This document shows, one piece after another, positions 17,313 through 25,504 of a stretch of DNA of 64,000 nucleotides; within the stretch, counting starts at the first letter, position 1, and the number at the start of each line of letters is the position of its first letter. The notes below the pieces were generated by a model. It was not told where the DNA came from. It made no database searches and saw only the letters and a program-made list of their open reading frames with translations. The DNA is taken from positions 4,836,001 to 4,900,000 of the forward strand of contig NZ_RKQF01000001.1 in NCBI RefSeq assembly GCF_003814875.1. The letters are read 5' to 3'. The stretch comes from Streptomyces sp. Ag109_O5-1 (GTDB taxonomy: Bacteria > Actinomycetota > Actinomycetes > Streptomycetales > Streptomycetaceae). Both the position numbers and the translations under genes were made by a program.

Positions 17313-18628
17313 CAGACGCCCTCCGGGTCGGTGCCGGGAACGGGGGGTGTCGCTCGCCCGCGCTGCCGGGGCACCGCCGCGCCCACCCGTGCCACCCCAG
17401 CGGCACGACCGCCCGCGGCCGGGCCGGCCGGATCTTCATGGCTGTCCGCGGCTGGGTCTTCATGCTTGCCTGCGGCGGCCGGGTCTTCCTGACTGCCGAC
17501 GGCTGCGGAACGCCCCGTCAGGGGCGCGGGGAACTGCGCGATCGGCCCATGACCGCCCGCGGCCGAAGCACTGCCCGCAGCCGCCTTCGCCACGACGCCG
17601 AGCAACGCCTCCGCGTCCACGACCCCGACGCACCGGTCCCCCTCCACGACCCGTGCCGGGACGCCGGATCCCGCCACCACCTCGATCGCTTCGGCGACCG
17701 TCGCCCCGGGGCTCACCGCCGGCCCCGCCGCGGCCTCCGCGCCCTCCGTCGGCCTCATCGCGGTGCGGACCGTCATCACCTGCTCGCGCGGTACGTCCCG
17801 CACGAACTCCCGGACGTAGTCGTCGGCGGGCGAGCCGACGATCTCCTCCGGGGTGCCCAGCTGGACCACCCGGCCGTCGCGCATCAGGGCGATGCGGTCG
17901 CCCAGTTTGAGCGCCTCCGACAGGTCGTGCGTGATGAAGACCATCGTGCGGCCCTCCTCGCGGTGCAGGCGGACGACCTCCTCCTGCATGTCCCGCCGGA
18001 TCAGCGGGTCGAGCGCGCTGAACGGCTCGTCGAAGAGGAGGACCTCGGGGTCGACGGCCAACGCCCGTGCGAGGCCGACACGTTGGCGCTGGCCGCCGGA
18101 CAGCTGGCTCGGGCGGCGCTGTTCCATGCCCTCCAGGCCGACCTTGGCGACGACCCCGGCGGCCCGCTCGCGTCGCTCGGACCTGCCGACGCCCTGGATC
18201 TCCAGGCCGTACGCCACGTTGTCGAGGACGGACCGGTGCGGCAGGAGTCCGAAGTGCTGGAAGACCATCGCGGCCCGGTGCCGGCGCAGTTCACGCAGTC
18301 GGCCCTTGTCCATCGCGCGGACGTCCTCCCCGTCGATGGCGATCGTGCCGGCCGTCGGCTCGATGAGCCGGGTCAGACAGCGGACCAGCGTCGACTTGCC
18401 GGAACCGGACAGGCCCATCACCACGAAGACCTCGCCCTTGCGTACGTCGAAGGAGACGTCGCGGACGGCGGCCGTACAGCCGGTGCGGGCGCGGAGATCG
18501 GCCGGTGACAGTCCGGTCAGCTCGGGGTCCGCGGGGACCCGGCCGGCCTTCGGGCCGAAGACCTTCCACAGCCCGTCGACGGAGAAGACGGGGGTCGTCA
18601 CAGCTGTCGTGACCGGGGTCGTACTCAT
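17312..18628 (-). CDS. proV: Glycine betaine/proline ABC transporter ATPase with repeat-derived tail
   Basis: 438 residues from ATG 18628; a GTG at 18631 is equally placed relative to AAGGGCGG. Walker A is GLSGSGKST, the signature LSGGQRQRVGLARAL and Walker B LLFDEPFSALDP. A short CBS-like segment (about 290-350) follows, as in osmosensing OpuA/ProV. The last roughly 78 residues (GPIAQFPAPLTGR onward, with three HEDPA/QEDPA repeats) are encoded by a copy of the dispersed repeat family and are not part of the normal protein. Start overlaps the GMC oxidoreductase stop. Confidence 0.92.
   Translation of the reverse strand: MSTTPVTTAVTTPVFSVDGLWKVFGPKAGRVPADPELTGLSPADLRARTGCTAAVRDVSFDVRKGEVFVVMGLSGSGKSTLVRCLTRLIEPTAGTIAIDGEDVRAMDKGRLRELRRHRAAMVFQHFGLLPHRSVLDNVAYGLEIQGVGRSERRERAAGVVAKVGLEGMEQRRPSQLSGGQRQRVGLARALAVDPEVLLFDEPFSALDPLIRRDMQEEVVRLHREEGRTMVFITHDLSEALKLGDRIALMRDGRVVQLGTPEEIVGSPADDYVREFVRDVPREQVMTVRTAMRPTEGAEAAAGPAVSPGATVAEAIEVVAGSGVPARVVEGDRCVGVVDAEALLGVVAKAAAGSASAAGGHGPIAQFPAPLTGRSAAVGSQEDPAAAGKHEDPAADSHEDPAGPAAGGRAAGVARVGAAVPRQRGRATPPVPGTDPEGV
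17375..17548. repeat. Dispersed GC-rich repeat copy inside proV coding sequence
   Basis: Two blocks match the intergenic copy at 41344-41473 in inverted orientation. The first is CGCCCACCCGTGCC then CCCAGCGGCACGAC (17375-17421); the second is GGGGCGCGGGGAACTGCGCG (17520-17540). The stretch between holds three degenerate copies of a roughly 24-30 bp unit. The copy is in frame and translated as the ProV tail. Confidence 0.85.
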
Positions 18629-20148
18629 CACGCACCGCCCTTCAGCAGGTCCACGGCCCTCTCGCCCACCATCAGCACTCCGATCATGGGGTTCACGGCC
18701 GGCATGGTCGGGAAGACGGACGCGTCGGCGATCCGGATGCCGTCGAGACCGCGGATGCGCAGCTCGGGGTCGACGACGGCCTGCTGGTCGTCGGTCGCAC
18801 CCATCCGGCAGGTCCCCGCCGGGTGGTACACCGTGTGCGCGGCCTTACGGGCGTACTCGCTCAGCTCGGCGTCGCCCTGGATCTCCGGCCCGGGGCACAC
18901 CTCGCGCTTCAGCCAGCCGGCCAGCGGCTCGGCCTTCGCGATCTCGCGGGCGATGCGGATGCCGTCGACGAGGGTGCGGCCGTCGTAGTCGTCCTCGTCG
19001 GTGAAGTAGCGGAAGTCCAGCGCGGGCTTCACGGACGGGTCGGCGCTGGTCAGGCAGAGGCGGCCGCGGCTGTGCGGCTTGGGGATGTTCGGGGTCATCG
19101 AGACGCCGTGCGCGGGGCGTTCGTAGCCCAGCCGCTCGGGGTTGTCGGTGAAGGGGACCTGGTAGAAGTGGAACATCAGGTCCGGGCCCGCGTGTCCGGG
19201 GTCTCGGCGGACGAACAGGCCCGCGTCGGAGTCCATCGCGGAGTTCTCGGGGATCGGGCCATGGGTCTCCCAGACGATCACCGACTCGGGGTGGTCGAGG
19301 AGGTTCTCGCCGACGCCCGGCAGGTCGTGCGCGACCGGGATGCCGAGGGCTTCGAGGTCCTGGGCCGGGCCGATGCCCGAGTGCAGCAGCAGCCGCGGGG
19401 AGTCGACCGCGCCCGCGCACAGGACGACCTCGTCGCGGGCCCGTATCAGCAGGTCCTCGCCGTCCTTGGTGCGCACGTGCACGCCCTCGGCACGGGTGCC
19501 GTCCAGCTCCAGCCGGTACGCCCAGGTCTCCAGCAGGATCGTCAGGTTCGGACGCTCGTCCATCACCGGGTGGAGGTAGGCGACGGACGCGCTGGACCGC
19601 TTGTTGTTCTCGGGGTGGTAGGCGAGGTCGAAGAAGCCGACGCCCTCGGTGAACGGCTTGCGGTTGAAGCCCTCCACGCGCGGGACGCCCAGCGCCTGCT
19701 GCGCCGCGTCGACGAAGTCGCGGGCGATGGCGTTCCGGTCCTTCTCGTCGACCGGGACGATGTTGTTGAGGAGGCGGGCGTAGTACGCCTCCATCGGGAC
19801 CGCGCCCCAGCCCTTGGCGCCGGCCTGCTCCCACTCGTCCCAGTCGGACGGCAGCGGCTTGAAGGAGATGAGGGTGTTGTGCGACGAACAGCCGCCCAGC
19901 ACCCGGGCGCGGCTGTGCCGGATGTGGGAGTTGCCGCGCGGCTGCTCGGTGGTCGGGTAGTCGTAGTCCAGCTCGCCGCCGAGCAGGCCCATCCAGCGGC
20001 GCAGGGTGAGGACGTCGTCGCGGTCGACGTCGCTGGGGCCGCCCTCGATGACGGCGACGGTGACGTCCGGGTTCTCGGTGAGGCGGGAGGCTATGACGGA
20101 ACCGGCGGTTCCGCCGCCTATGACGACGTAGTCGTAGGTGTGGGACAT
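18628..20148 (-). CDS. GMC oxidoreductase, choline oxidase-like
   Basis: 506 residues. FAD-binding motif VVIGGGTAGSVIASRL at the N-terminus. GGCSSHN with H90 matches the covalent FAD-histidine segment of Arthrobacter choline oxidase. VYHPAGTCRMG and AVNPMIGVL supply the catalytic His and Asn. Overall similarity to choline oxidase seems higher than to BetA dehydrogenases, so it may oxidise choline through betaine aldehyde to glycine betaine using O2. This osmoprotectant role fits the operon: aldehyde dehydrogenase upstream, betaine transporter downstream. Often annotated betA/choline dehydrogenase. Confidence 0.9.
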   Translation of the reverse strand: MSHTYDYVVIGGGTAGSVIASRLTENPDVTVAVIEGGPSDVDRDDVLTLRRWMGLLGGELDYDYPTTEQPRGNSHIRHSRARVLGGCSSHNTLISFKPLPSDWDEWEQAGAKGWGAVPMEAYYARLLNNIVPVDEKDRNAIARDFVDAAQQALGVPRVEGFNRKPFTEGVGFFDLAYHPENNKRSSASVAYLHPVMDERPNLTILLETWAYRLELDGTRAEGVHVRTKDGEDLLIRARDEVVLCAGAVDSPRLLLHSGIGPAQDLEALGIPVAHDLPGVGENLLDHPESVIVWETHGPIPENSAMDSDAGLFVRRDPGHAGPDLMFHFYQVPFTDNPERLGYERPAHGVSMTPNIPKPHSRGRLCLTSADPSVKPALDFRYFTDEDDYDGRTLVDGIRIAREIAKAEPLAGWLKREVCPGPEIQGDAELSEYARKAAHTVYHPAGTCRMGATDDQQAVVDPELRIRGLDGIRIADASVFPTMPAVNPMIGVLMVGERAVDLLKGGA

Positions 20149-20197
20149 GGGGAGGTACTCCAAGAGAGCTTTGTGCGTACGGCGGTCGGCGGTGGGC

Positions 20198-21709
20198 TCA
20201 GCCGGCGAACCAGCGCACCGGCCTCGGCGCGAGGTTCTGGTAGACGTGCTTGGTCTCGCGGTACTCGGCGAGCCCGGCGGGGCCCAGTTCGCGGCCGGTC
20301 CCGCTCTTTCCGAAGCCGCCCCACTCCGCCTGCGGGAGGTAGGGGTGGAAGTCGTTGATCCAGACAGTGCCGTGCCGCAGCCGGCCGGCCACCCGGCGGG
20401 CGCGTCCCGCGTCGGCGGTCCAGACGGCGCCGGCGAGACCGTACTCGGTGTCGTTGGCAAGGGCGACGGCCTCGTCCTCGGTGCGGAAGGTCTCGACGGT
20501 GAGGACCGGCCCGAAGACCTCCTCGCGTACGACCTTCATCTCGCGGTGGCACTGGTCGAGGACGGTCGGCTCGTAGAAGTAGCCGGTGGCGGGGCGGTCG
20601 GCGGACGGGTCGGGGCGCTTGCCGCCGGAGCGCAGTACCGCGCCCTCGGCCAGCGCCGACGCGACGTACGCCTCGACCTTGGCGCGCTGCTGCTCGGAGA
20701 CGAGGGGGCCGCACTCGGCGCCGTCGGCGGTGCCGCGGCCCAGCCGGATCTTCGCCGCCCTGCGGGCGAGTTCGGCGACGAACCGCTCCCGGACCGGTTC
20801 CTCGACGATCAGCCGGGAGCCGGCCGAGCAGACCTGGCCGCTGTGGATGAACGCGGCGTTGAGGGCCTGGTCCACGGCGGTGTCGAAGCCCTCGTCCGTG
20901 GCGCAGGCGTCGGCGAAGACGACGTTGGGGTTCTTGCCGCCGAGTTCGAGGGCGACCTTCTTGACCGACACGGCGGCCGCCTGCGCGACCTTGACCCCGC
21001 TGACCAGTCCGCCGGTGAAGGAGACCAGGTCGACGTCGGGGTGCTCGGCGAGACGGGCGCCGACGGTGTGGCCGGGGCCGGTGACGAGGTTGGCGACGCC
21101 GGCGGGCAGCCCGGCCTCCGCCAGCAGCTCGATCAGTGCGATCGTCGTCAGCGGGGTGATCTCGCTCGGCTTGATCACGAAGGTGTTGCCGGCCGCGAGC
21201 GCCGGGGCGATCTTCCAGCTGGCCTGGAGCAGCGGGTAGTTCCAGGGCGTGATCAGCGCGCAGACACCCACCGGTTCGTTCACGACGACGCTGTGGATGT
21301 CGGCCGAGCCGGCGTCGACCACCCGGCCCGCGCCCTCCGCCACCACCAGGTCGGCGAAGTAGCGGAAGGCGTCGGCGACGCAGTCGATGTCGACGCGGCC
21401 TTCTTCCAGCGTCTTGCCCGCGTCCCGGCTCTCCAGCAGGCCGAGTTCCTCCCGGACGTGCACGAGCAGGTCGGCCGCCCGGTGGAGCAGGGCGGCGCGT
21501 TCGGCGACCGGGGTGCGGGGCCAGTCGCCGGTGTCGAAGGCGCGGCGGGCGGCGGCCACCGCCGCTTCCGCGTCCTTCTCGTCGCCCTCGGCGACCACGG
21601 CGAAGGGCAGGCCGTCCGCGGGGTCGATGATCTCGCGTGTCGCTCCGGAGACGGCTTCCAGCCATTCGTCTCCGACCCGGATGGTCGCTCGTGCCGTTCT
21701 GTCCGCCAT
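20198..21709 (-). CDS. betB: Betaine-aldehyde-type aldehyde dehydrogenase
   Basis: 503 residues from ATG 21709; the in-frame extension to 21763 lacks an RBS. The ALDH signature is complete: TPWNYP (Asn of the oxyanion hole), VALELGGKNP (general base Glu) and HSGQVCSAGSR (catalytic Cys). Members of this clade next to GMC choline oxidases oxidise betaine aldehyde to glycine betaine with NAD(P). First gene of the operon, 49 bp before the GMC gene. Confidence 0.9.
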   Translation of the reverse strand: MADRTARATIRVGDEWLEAVSGATREIIDPADGLPFAVVAEGDEKDAEAAVAAARRAFDTGDWPRTPVAERAALLHRAADLLVHVREELGLLESRDAGKTLEEGRVDIDCVADAFRYFADLVVAEGAGRVVDAGSADIHSVVVNEPVGVCALITPWNYPLLQASWKIAPALAAGNTFVIKPSEITPLTTIALIELLAEAGLPAGVANLVTGPGHTVGARLAEHPDVDLVSFTGGLVSGVKVAQAAAVSVKKVALELGGKNPNVVFADACATDEGFDTAVDQALNAAFIHSGQVCSAGSRLIVEEPVRERFVAELARRAAKIRLGRGTADGAECGPLVSEQQRAKVEAYVASALAEGAVLRSGGKRPDPSADRPATGYFYEPTVLDQCHREMKVVREEVFGPVLTVETFRTEDEAVALANDTEYGLAGAVWTADAGRARRVAGRLRHGTVWINDFHPYLPQAEWGGFGKSGTGRELGPAGLAEYRETKHVYQNLAPRPVRWFAG

Positions 21710-21905
21710 GATCGGTATTGCCTTCCGTTCCTGTTCGGTGCCCCTGTGTGACAGACAGGTCACACTCGGGGACCGTCACCGCCTGCCCGTGCTCCCGGAT
21801 TGCATGCGCAATCGGTGGCCGAAAGTGCGCTGCATCACTGAACAAGCGGTCAAAGCAGGACAAACAGTCAACGGAAGGTCTTCGTGGCGTGGTGACAGAG
21901 GACCG
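21710..21905 (-). promoter_or_regulatory. Upstream region of the betaine operon with two inverted repeats
   Basis: GTGTGAC-N6-GTCACAC (21746-21765) lies 37 bp before the betB ATG, and GATTGC-ATGC-GCAATC (21798-21813) further upstream. Both are perfect and well placed to be operators. No regulator gene of BetI type is adjacent. Confidence 0.5.
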
Positions 21906-22643
21906 TCACGTCGTGGCGGGCGCCGGCTCGGCCTGCGTGGCGTGCCGGGGGCGGCTCTTCGTCGAGATCTGACCGACCAGTTCCCAGAAGCACACCAGTG
22001 CAGTGATGGGCGGGATCCCGAAGATCACTAAGGAGAGCAGCGCATGTGACGAGTGACTGACACACAGCGCCACGGCCACGACGGAGGCGGCCAGCACCAC
22101 GCACCAGGACCGGCGCGTGCTCCGGCGCTGGACGGTGGCCCGCACCACGGAGAGCGCCGCCACGAACCACGGCCCGTACACCGTCAGCGGCCAGTACTGC
22201 GCGAGCCCCACGGGCAGCACCGACGATGCGATGCCGCGCAGCTGCTCGTAGGAGTAGCAGACGGACCAGGTCAGCATGCACACCGCGCACAGCGAGACCG
22301 CCGCGATCAGGAGCGTGATGTGCGTGACGCGCCGGCCGCCGTCGAGCAGATGGGAATCGTGACGGATCCGCCGGCGGTTGCTCCGGCGCCGGGCCGGCAC
22401 GTCCAGCAGGGTGGGGGCCGTACTCACACTGGTCGGTGCGGACAGTATCTGGGCCAGTTCCTCGACCGGGTCCCAGTCGCTCGGTGCGCCGTCCGGTTCC
22501 GGGGCGCCCCATGCGTGGTCGTAGAGACCGGCATGGTCGAAGCGACCGGTGTGGTCGTAGGGACCCGTGTGATCGTAAAGACCCGTGGGGTCGTAGAGAC
22601 CCGCGTGATCATAGAGACCGCTGTCGCGCTGAATCCCGTCCAT
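21906..22643 (-). CDS. DUF2637 membrane protein with N-terminal hexapeptide repeats
   Basis: 245 residues from ATG 22643, preceded by GTGGAGG at 8 bases. Residues 10-45 are six copies of L-Y-D-H-A/T-G. A charged linker follows, then a DUF2637 domain with four transmembrane helices (about 105-127, 137-165, 180-198, 203-223). DUF2637 proteins are widespread in Streptomyces, often on mobile or accessory DNA, and have no known function. A small ORF ends 23 bp upstream and is probably co-translated. Confidence 0.8.
   Translation of the reverse strand: MDGIQRDSGLYDHAGLYDPTGLYDHTGPYDHTGRFDHAGLYDHAWGAPEPDGAPSDWDPVEELAQILSAPTSVSTAPTLLDVPARRRSNRRRIRHDSHLLDGGRRVTHITLLIAAVSLCAVCMLTWSVCYSYEQLRGIASSVLPVGLAQYWPLTVYGPWFVAALSVVRATVQRRSTRRSWCVVLAASVVAVALCVSHSSHALLSLVIFGIPPITALVCFWELVGQISTKSRPRHATQAEPAPATT
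22509..22616 (-). repeat. Six 18-bp tandem units encoding LYDHAG-type repeats
   Basis: Units LYDHAG, LYDPTG, LYDHTG, PYDHTG, RFDHAG and LYDHAW follow each other without gaps. DNA conservation between units is high (GTGATC/GTAGAGACC blocks), indicating recent slippage-type expansion. Confidence 0.9.
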
Positions 22644-22666
22644 CGGTAAAACCTCCACCCCCTGCC

Positions 22667-22840
22667 TCAGAACGCTTCGTACAGATCTGCCAATGTCCGC
22701 CGATACTCTTTTTCCATCGCGTTGATTCTCTTCAGGAAATCATCGAGCAGGTCCGAGCATGAGGTGATATCCATACTGCCGGGCCAGCGGAGCGCGGTCA
22801 TCGGGTGATCTTCGGCGGTACGCCAGTCCAATCGCGTCAC
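22667..22840 (-). CDS. Small ORF (57 aa or shorter) upstream of DUF2637 gene
   Basis: An open frame from GTG 22840, with internal ATGs at 22801 and 22774, ends 23 bp before the DUF2637 ATG. Its C-terminal half, DLLDDFLKRINAMEKEYRRT, has the periodicity of an amphipathic helix. The gap to the next gene contains only that gene's GGAGG, suggesting coupling. No recognised family. Codon bias is weaker than in the neighbours, so the start and even its reality are uncertain. Confidence 0.5.
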   Translation of the reverse strand: MTRLDWRTAEDHPMTALRWPGSMDITSCSDLLDDFLKRINAMEKEYRRTLADLYEAF

Positions 22841-23032
22841 GGTCACCTAACGACCGTCACACGGGGCGGGGTTTGGGGCGTTCGGGGGAATTCAGTCACC
22901 CGGACGAGAACCTATAGAATACCCGGCGATTCACAATTGAAGAAATTCAGAATATGCGGGTGGTTACATTCCGTGAAAACGGAGACCGAATGAACGACGA
23001 TGTGACCGGGCCCGGTTCGCCTCCGCCGTCGG

Positions 23033-23962
23033 TCAGGCCGGCCCCGCCCCGCCCGTCATCAGCTCCCGCACACAGCGCCGCAGCCAGGCGTGCGCCGGGT
23101 CGGCGTCGTGGCGCGGGTGCCAGGCCAGCCCGAGACCGAGCGGCGGGAGCGGCAGCGGCACCTCGAACAGGACCAGGCCGAGCGCGGTGGCCAGCGGCGC
23201 GCTCCAGGAGCTGACGAGGCCGATCAGATCGCAGTCGCGGAGCACGAAGAGGGAGGCCGGGAACGTGCCCACGGTGCCCACCACCTTCCGTTCCAGGCCC
23301 AGTTCGGCGAGGGCGTCGTCCACCGGGCCGCGCAGCTTGCCGCGCCGCGAGACGATCAGGTGCCCGGCCTCGCTCGCGAACCGCTCGGGTGTCAGCTCCC
23401 CGGTGAGGAGCGGGTGCCCGGACCGTACGACCCCGAGCATCCGGTCCTCGTGGAGGTGCTCCACATGCACCTCGGGCAGGGCGGTGTCGATCACCCCGAT
23501 CTCCAGGTCGGCCGTGCCGTGCCGCAGGAACGGCGCGTCGACATGGCTCTCGGCGAGGAAGCGGACGCGGATGCCGGGCGCCTCCTCGGCGGCCCGGGCG
23601 AACAGGGGTGCGCCCAGCGGCGCGGCGATCGCGTCGTGGCCGATGATCGTGAACGTCCGGGAGACGGTCCGCAGATCGGTGTCCCGGCCCGGCGCGAACA
23701 GTGCCCGCGCCCGCTCCACCACCGCGCCCACCTCCGCCCGTACCGCGAGCGCGTGCGGAGTGGGCACCATCCGGCGCCCGGCCCGCACCAGCACCGGATC
23801 GCCGAGCGCCTTGCGGATCCGGCCGAGGGTGCGGCTCATGGCCGGTTCGGACAGATGCAGCCGCCGGGCGGCGCCCTGCACGCTCTGCTCCTCCAGCAGC
23901 ACGTCCAGCGCCACCAGCAGATTCAGGTCGAGGCTGCCGTAGAGGTCGGCGGATTGCGTCAT
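23033..23962 (-). CDS. LysR-family transcriptional regulator
   Basis: 309 residues. N-terminal helix-turn-helix LDLNLLVALDVLLEEQSVQGAARRLHLSEPAMSRTLGRI-type pattern (split here to key elements: AARRLHLSEPAMSRTL), followed by an effector-binding domain. Divergent from the MFS gene across a gap of about 100 bp, the classical LysR arrangement, so the exporter is its probable target. Confidence 0.93.
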   Translation of the reverse strand: MTQSADLYGSLDLNLLVALDVLLEEQSVQGAARRLHLSEPAMSRTLGRIRKALGDPVLVRAGRRMVPTPHALAVRAEVGAVVERARALFAPGRDTDLRTVSRTFTIIGHDAIAAPLGAPLFARAAEEAPGIRVRFLAESHVDAPFLRHGTADLEIGVIDTALPEVHVEHLHEDRMLGVVRSGHPLLTGELTPERFASEAGHLIVSRRGKLRGPVDDALAELGLERKVVGTVGTFPASLFVLRDCDLIGLVSSWSAPLATALGLVLFEVPLPLPPLGLGLAWHPRHDADPAHAWLRRCVRELMTGGAGPA

Positions 23963-24062
23963 ACGCAGGTATCCCTTGCAAAGGTTGCACTGGAAAGCAG
24001 ACGAGTCCCGAGCCTACGGTGACAGGGCATCCCACACCACCCGCCGACTCCCAGGAGGAGCC

Positions 24063-25466
24063 GTGCCTTCGCACGCCCTGAAACGCCCTGTCCTGCTCGT
24101 CCTGTGCGCCTGTGTGCTGGTCGCGCAGAGCATGGTCGCCGCCATCAACCTCCTCATCCCCGAACTGAGTTCGTCCGCCCTGCACCCCTCGCACAGCGAG
24201 ATCCTGTGGACGGTCGACGCGTACGTCATCGCCTTCGCCGGCCTGCTCATCCCGGCGGGTGCGCTCGGCGACCGCTACGGCCGCAAGGGCGCGCTGCTCG
24301 CGGGCCTGGCCCTGTTCGCGGCGGGCGCGGCCACCAGCGCGCTCGCCCCGGATCCCGCGGTCCTGATAGCGGGCCGCGGCCTGTCCGGCGCCGGAGCCGC
24401 GCTGATCACCCCGGCGACGATGTCGATCCTGATCCAGCTCGCCGCCCCCGAGCGGCGGGCCCGCGCCCTCGCCTCCTGGACGCTGGCGCTCGGCCTGGGC
24501 GGCGCGGCCGGCAACATCGGCGGCGGCCTGGTCGGCCAGTTCCTGTCCTGGCGGGCCCTGTTCGCGGCCATGGTCCCGCTCGCCGCCCTGCTCGCCCTGG
24601 CGGTCGCCGTCACCACCCCGCGCACCGCCCGCTCCGCACACAGCAACCTCGACCCGCTCGGCACCCTGCTCCTCACGGCAGGCCTGGTGGCGGCGCTGTT
24701 CGGCATCATCGAGGGCCCGGCGTACGGCTGGACCTCCGCGCCCATCCTCGGCTCCTTCGCGGCGGGGGCCCTGCTGACCGCCCTCTTCACCCGCCACGCC
24801 CTGCGCGCACCGCGCCCCCTCTTCGACCCGCGCGTCTTCGGCTCCGCCCGGCTGCGCTCGGCATCCCTCGGCACGGCGACCGGCTTCTTCGGCCTGTTCT
24901 CCCTCTTCTTCGTCAACTCGCAGTACCTGCAGGGCGTCAAGGGCTACGACGCGGCCGTCACCGGTTTCGCGATCATGCCGCTGACGATCGGCATGGCCCT
25001 GGTCTCGAGGCTCGCCGCCCGCTGGTCGGCGCACCCGCGCCCGGTCGTCGGCGCCGGGCTCGCCCTGATCGGCCTCGGTCTGCTCGGCGCGTCCACGGTC
25101 GACGCGGCCACGCCGTACTGGACGTACGCCTGCTGGCTCCTGGTCATCTCCGCCGGCACCGGTCTGTCCATGCCGGCCCTGACCCTCGGCGTCGTCACCT
25201 CGCTGCCGCCGCACCAGGCGGGCCTGGGCTCCGGCCTCGGCACCACGGCCCGCGAGACCGGCGCGGCGCTCGGCGTCGCGGTCACCGGCACGGTCCTGTC
25301 CGCCCACACGGACCTGACCACCGGCATGGGCCCGGCGCTGCGCACGGTCGCGCTGCTGGTTCTCGCGGCGACGGCGCTCGTCGTGGCGGGTTACGGCGGC
25401 CGCACATCGACACGTACTATCGCGTCCGACAAGGAACGCGTACTATCGCGTTCCACCGGCGCCTGA
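24063..25466 (+). CDS. MFS drug-efflux transporter (DHA2-like)
   Basis: 467 residues from GTG 24063 preceded by AGGAGGAGCC. About 14 hydrophobic segments. Motif A is seen as GALGDRYGRKGALL and motif C-like GLGGAAGNIGGGLVG. DHA2 members export drugs and metabolites using the proton gradient. The LysR regulator is divergent. The 3' end carries a repeat/palindrome just before the SIP gene. Confidence 0.9.
   Translation: MPSHALKRPVLLVLCACVLVAQSMVAAINLLIPELSSSALHPSHSEILWTVDAYVIAFAGLLIPAGALGDRYGRKGALLAGLALFAAGAATSALAPDPAVLIAGRGLSGAGAALITPATMSILIQLAAPERRARALASWTLALGLGGAAGNIGGGLVGQFLSWRALFAAMVPLAALLALAVAVTTPRTARSAHSNLDPLGTLLLTAGLVAALFGIIEGPAYGWTSAPILGSFAAGALLTALFTRHALRAPRPLFDPRVFGSARLRSASLGTATGFFGLFSLFFVNSQYLQGVKGYDAAVTGFAIMPLTIGMALVSRLAARWSAHPRPVVGAGLALIGLGLLGASTVDAATPYWTYACWLLVISAGTGLSMPALTLGVVTSLPPHQAGLGSGLGTTARETGAALGVAVTGTVLSAHTDLTTGMGPALRTVALLVLAATALVVAGYGGRTSTRTIASDKERVLSRSTGA
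25413..25454. promoter_or_regulatory. Direct and inverted repeats upstream of the SIP gene
   Basis: CGTACTATCGCGT occurs at 25413-25425 and again at 25439-25451. The second copy is embedded in the perfect palindrome GGAACGCG-TACTAT-CGCGTTCC (25433-25454). TACTAT also resembles a -10 hexamer. The element lies within the last MFS codons, 51 bp before the next start, as expected of an operator-promoter for the downstream gene. Confidence 0.5.
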
Positions 25467-25504
25467 GCAACTCCCCTCACCATAAGGCCCGTTGAGGAGC
25501 CACC

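Noticed and set aside
14431..17463. Very long reverse-strand frame of about 1010 codons spanning proX and the permease gene
   Set aside because: Only its last third (proX) is real. The upstream part is Arg/Pro-rich antisense-frame sequence over the permease, which has its own coupled ATG and coherent domains.
19143..19170. TTGTCGGTG inside the GMC oxidoreductase gene as a possible PafBC promoter
   Set aside because: Eight bases later the hexamer is CTGGTA, not TAnnnT, and it lies in the middle of a coding region.
21746..21765. TGTGA...TCACA as a Crp site
   Set aside because: Half-sites are 8 bases apart rather than 6, so Crp is not supported; kept only as an unnamed inverted repeat.
22954..23214. 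Short rightward ORF starting MRVVTFRENGD with a GGAGACCGA before an internal ATG
   Set aside because: It runs antisense into the LysR gene and becomes Pro/Arg-rich; no coding signature of its own.
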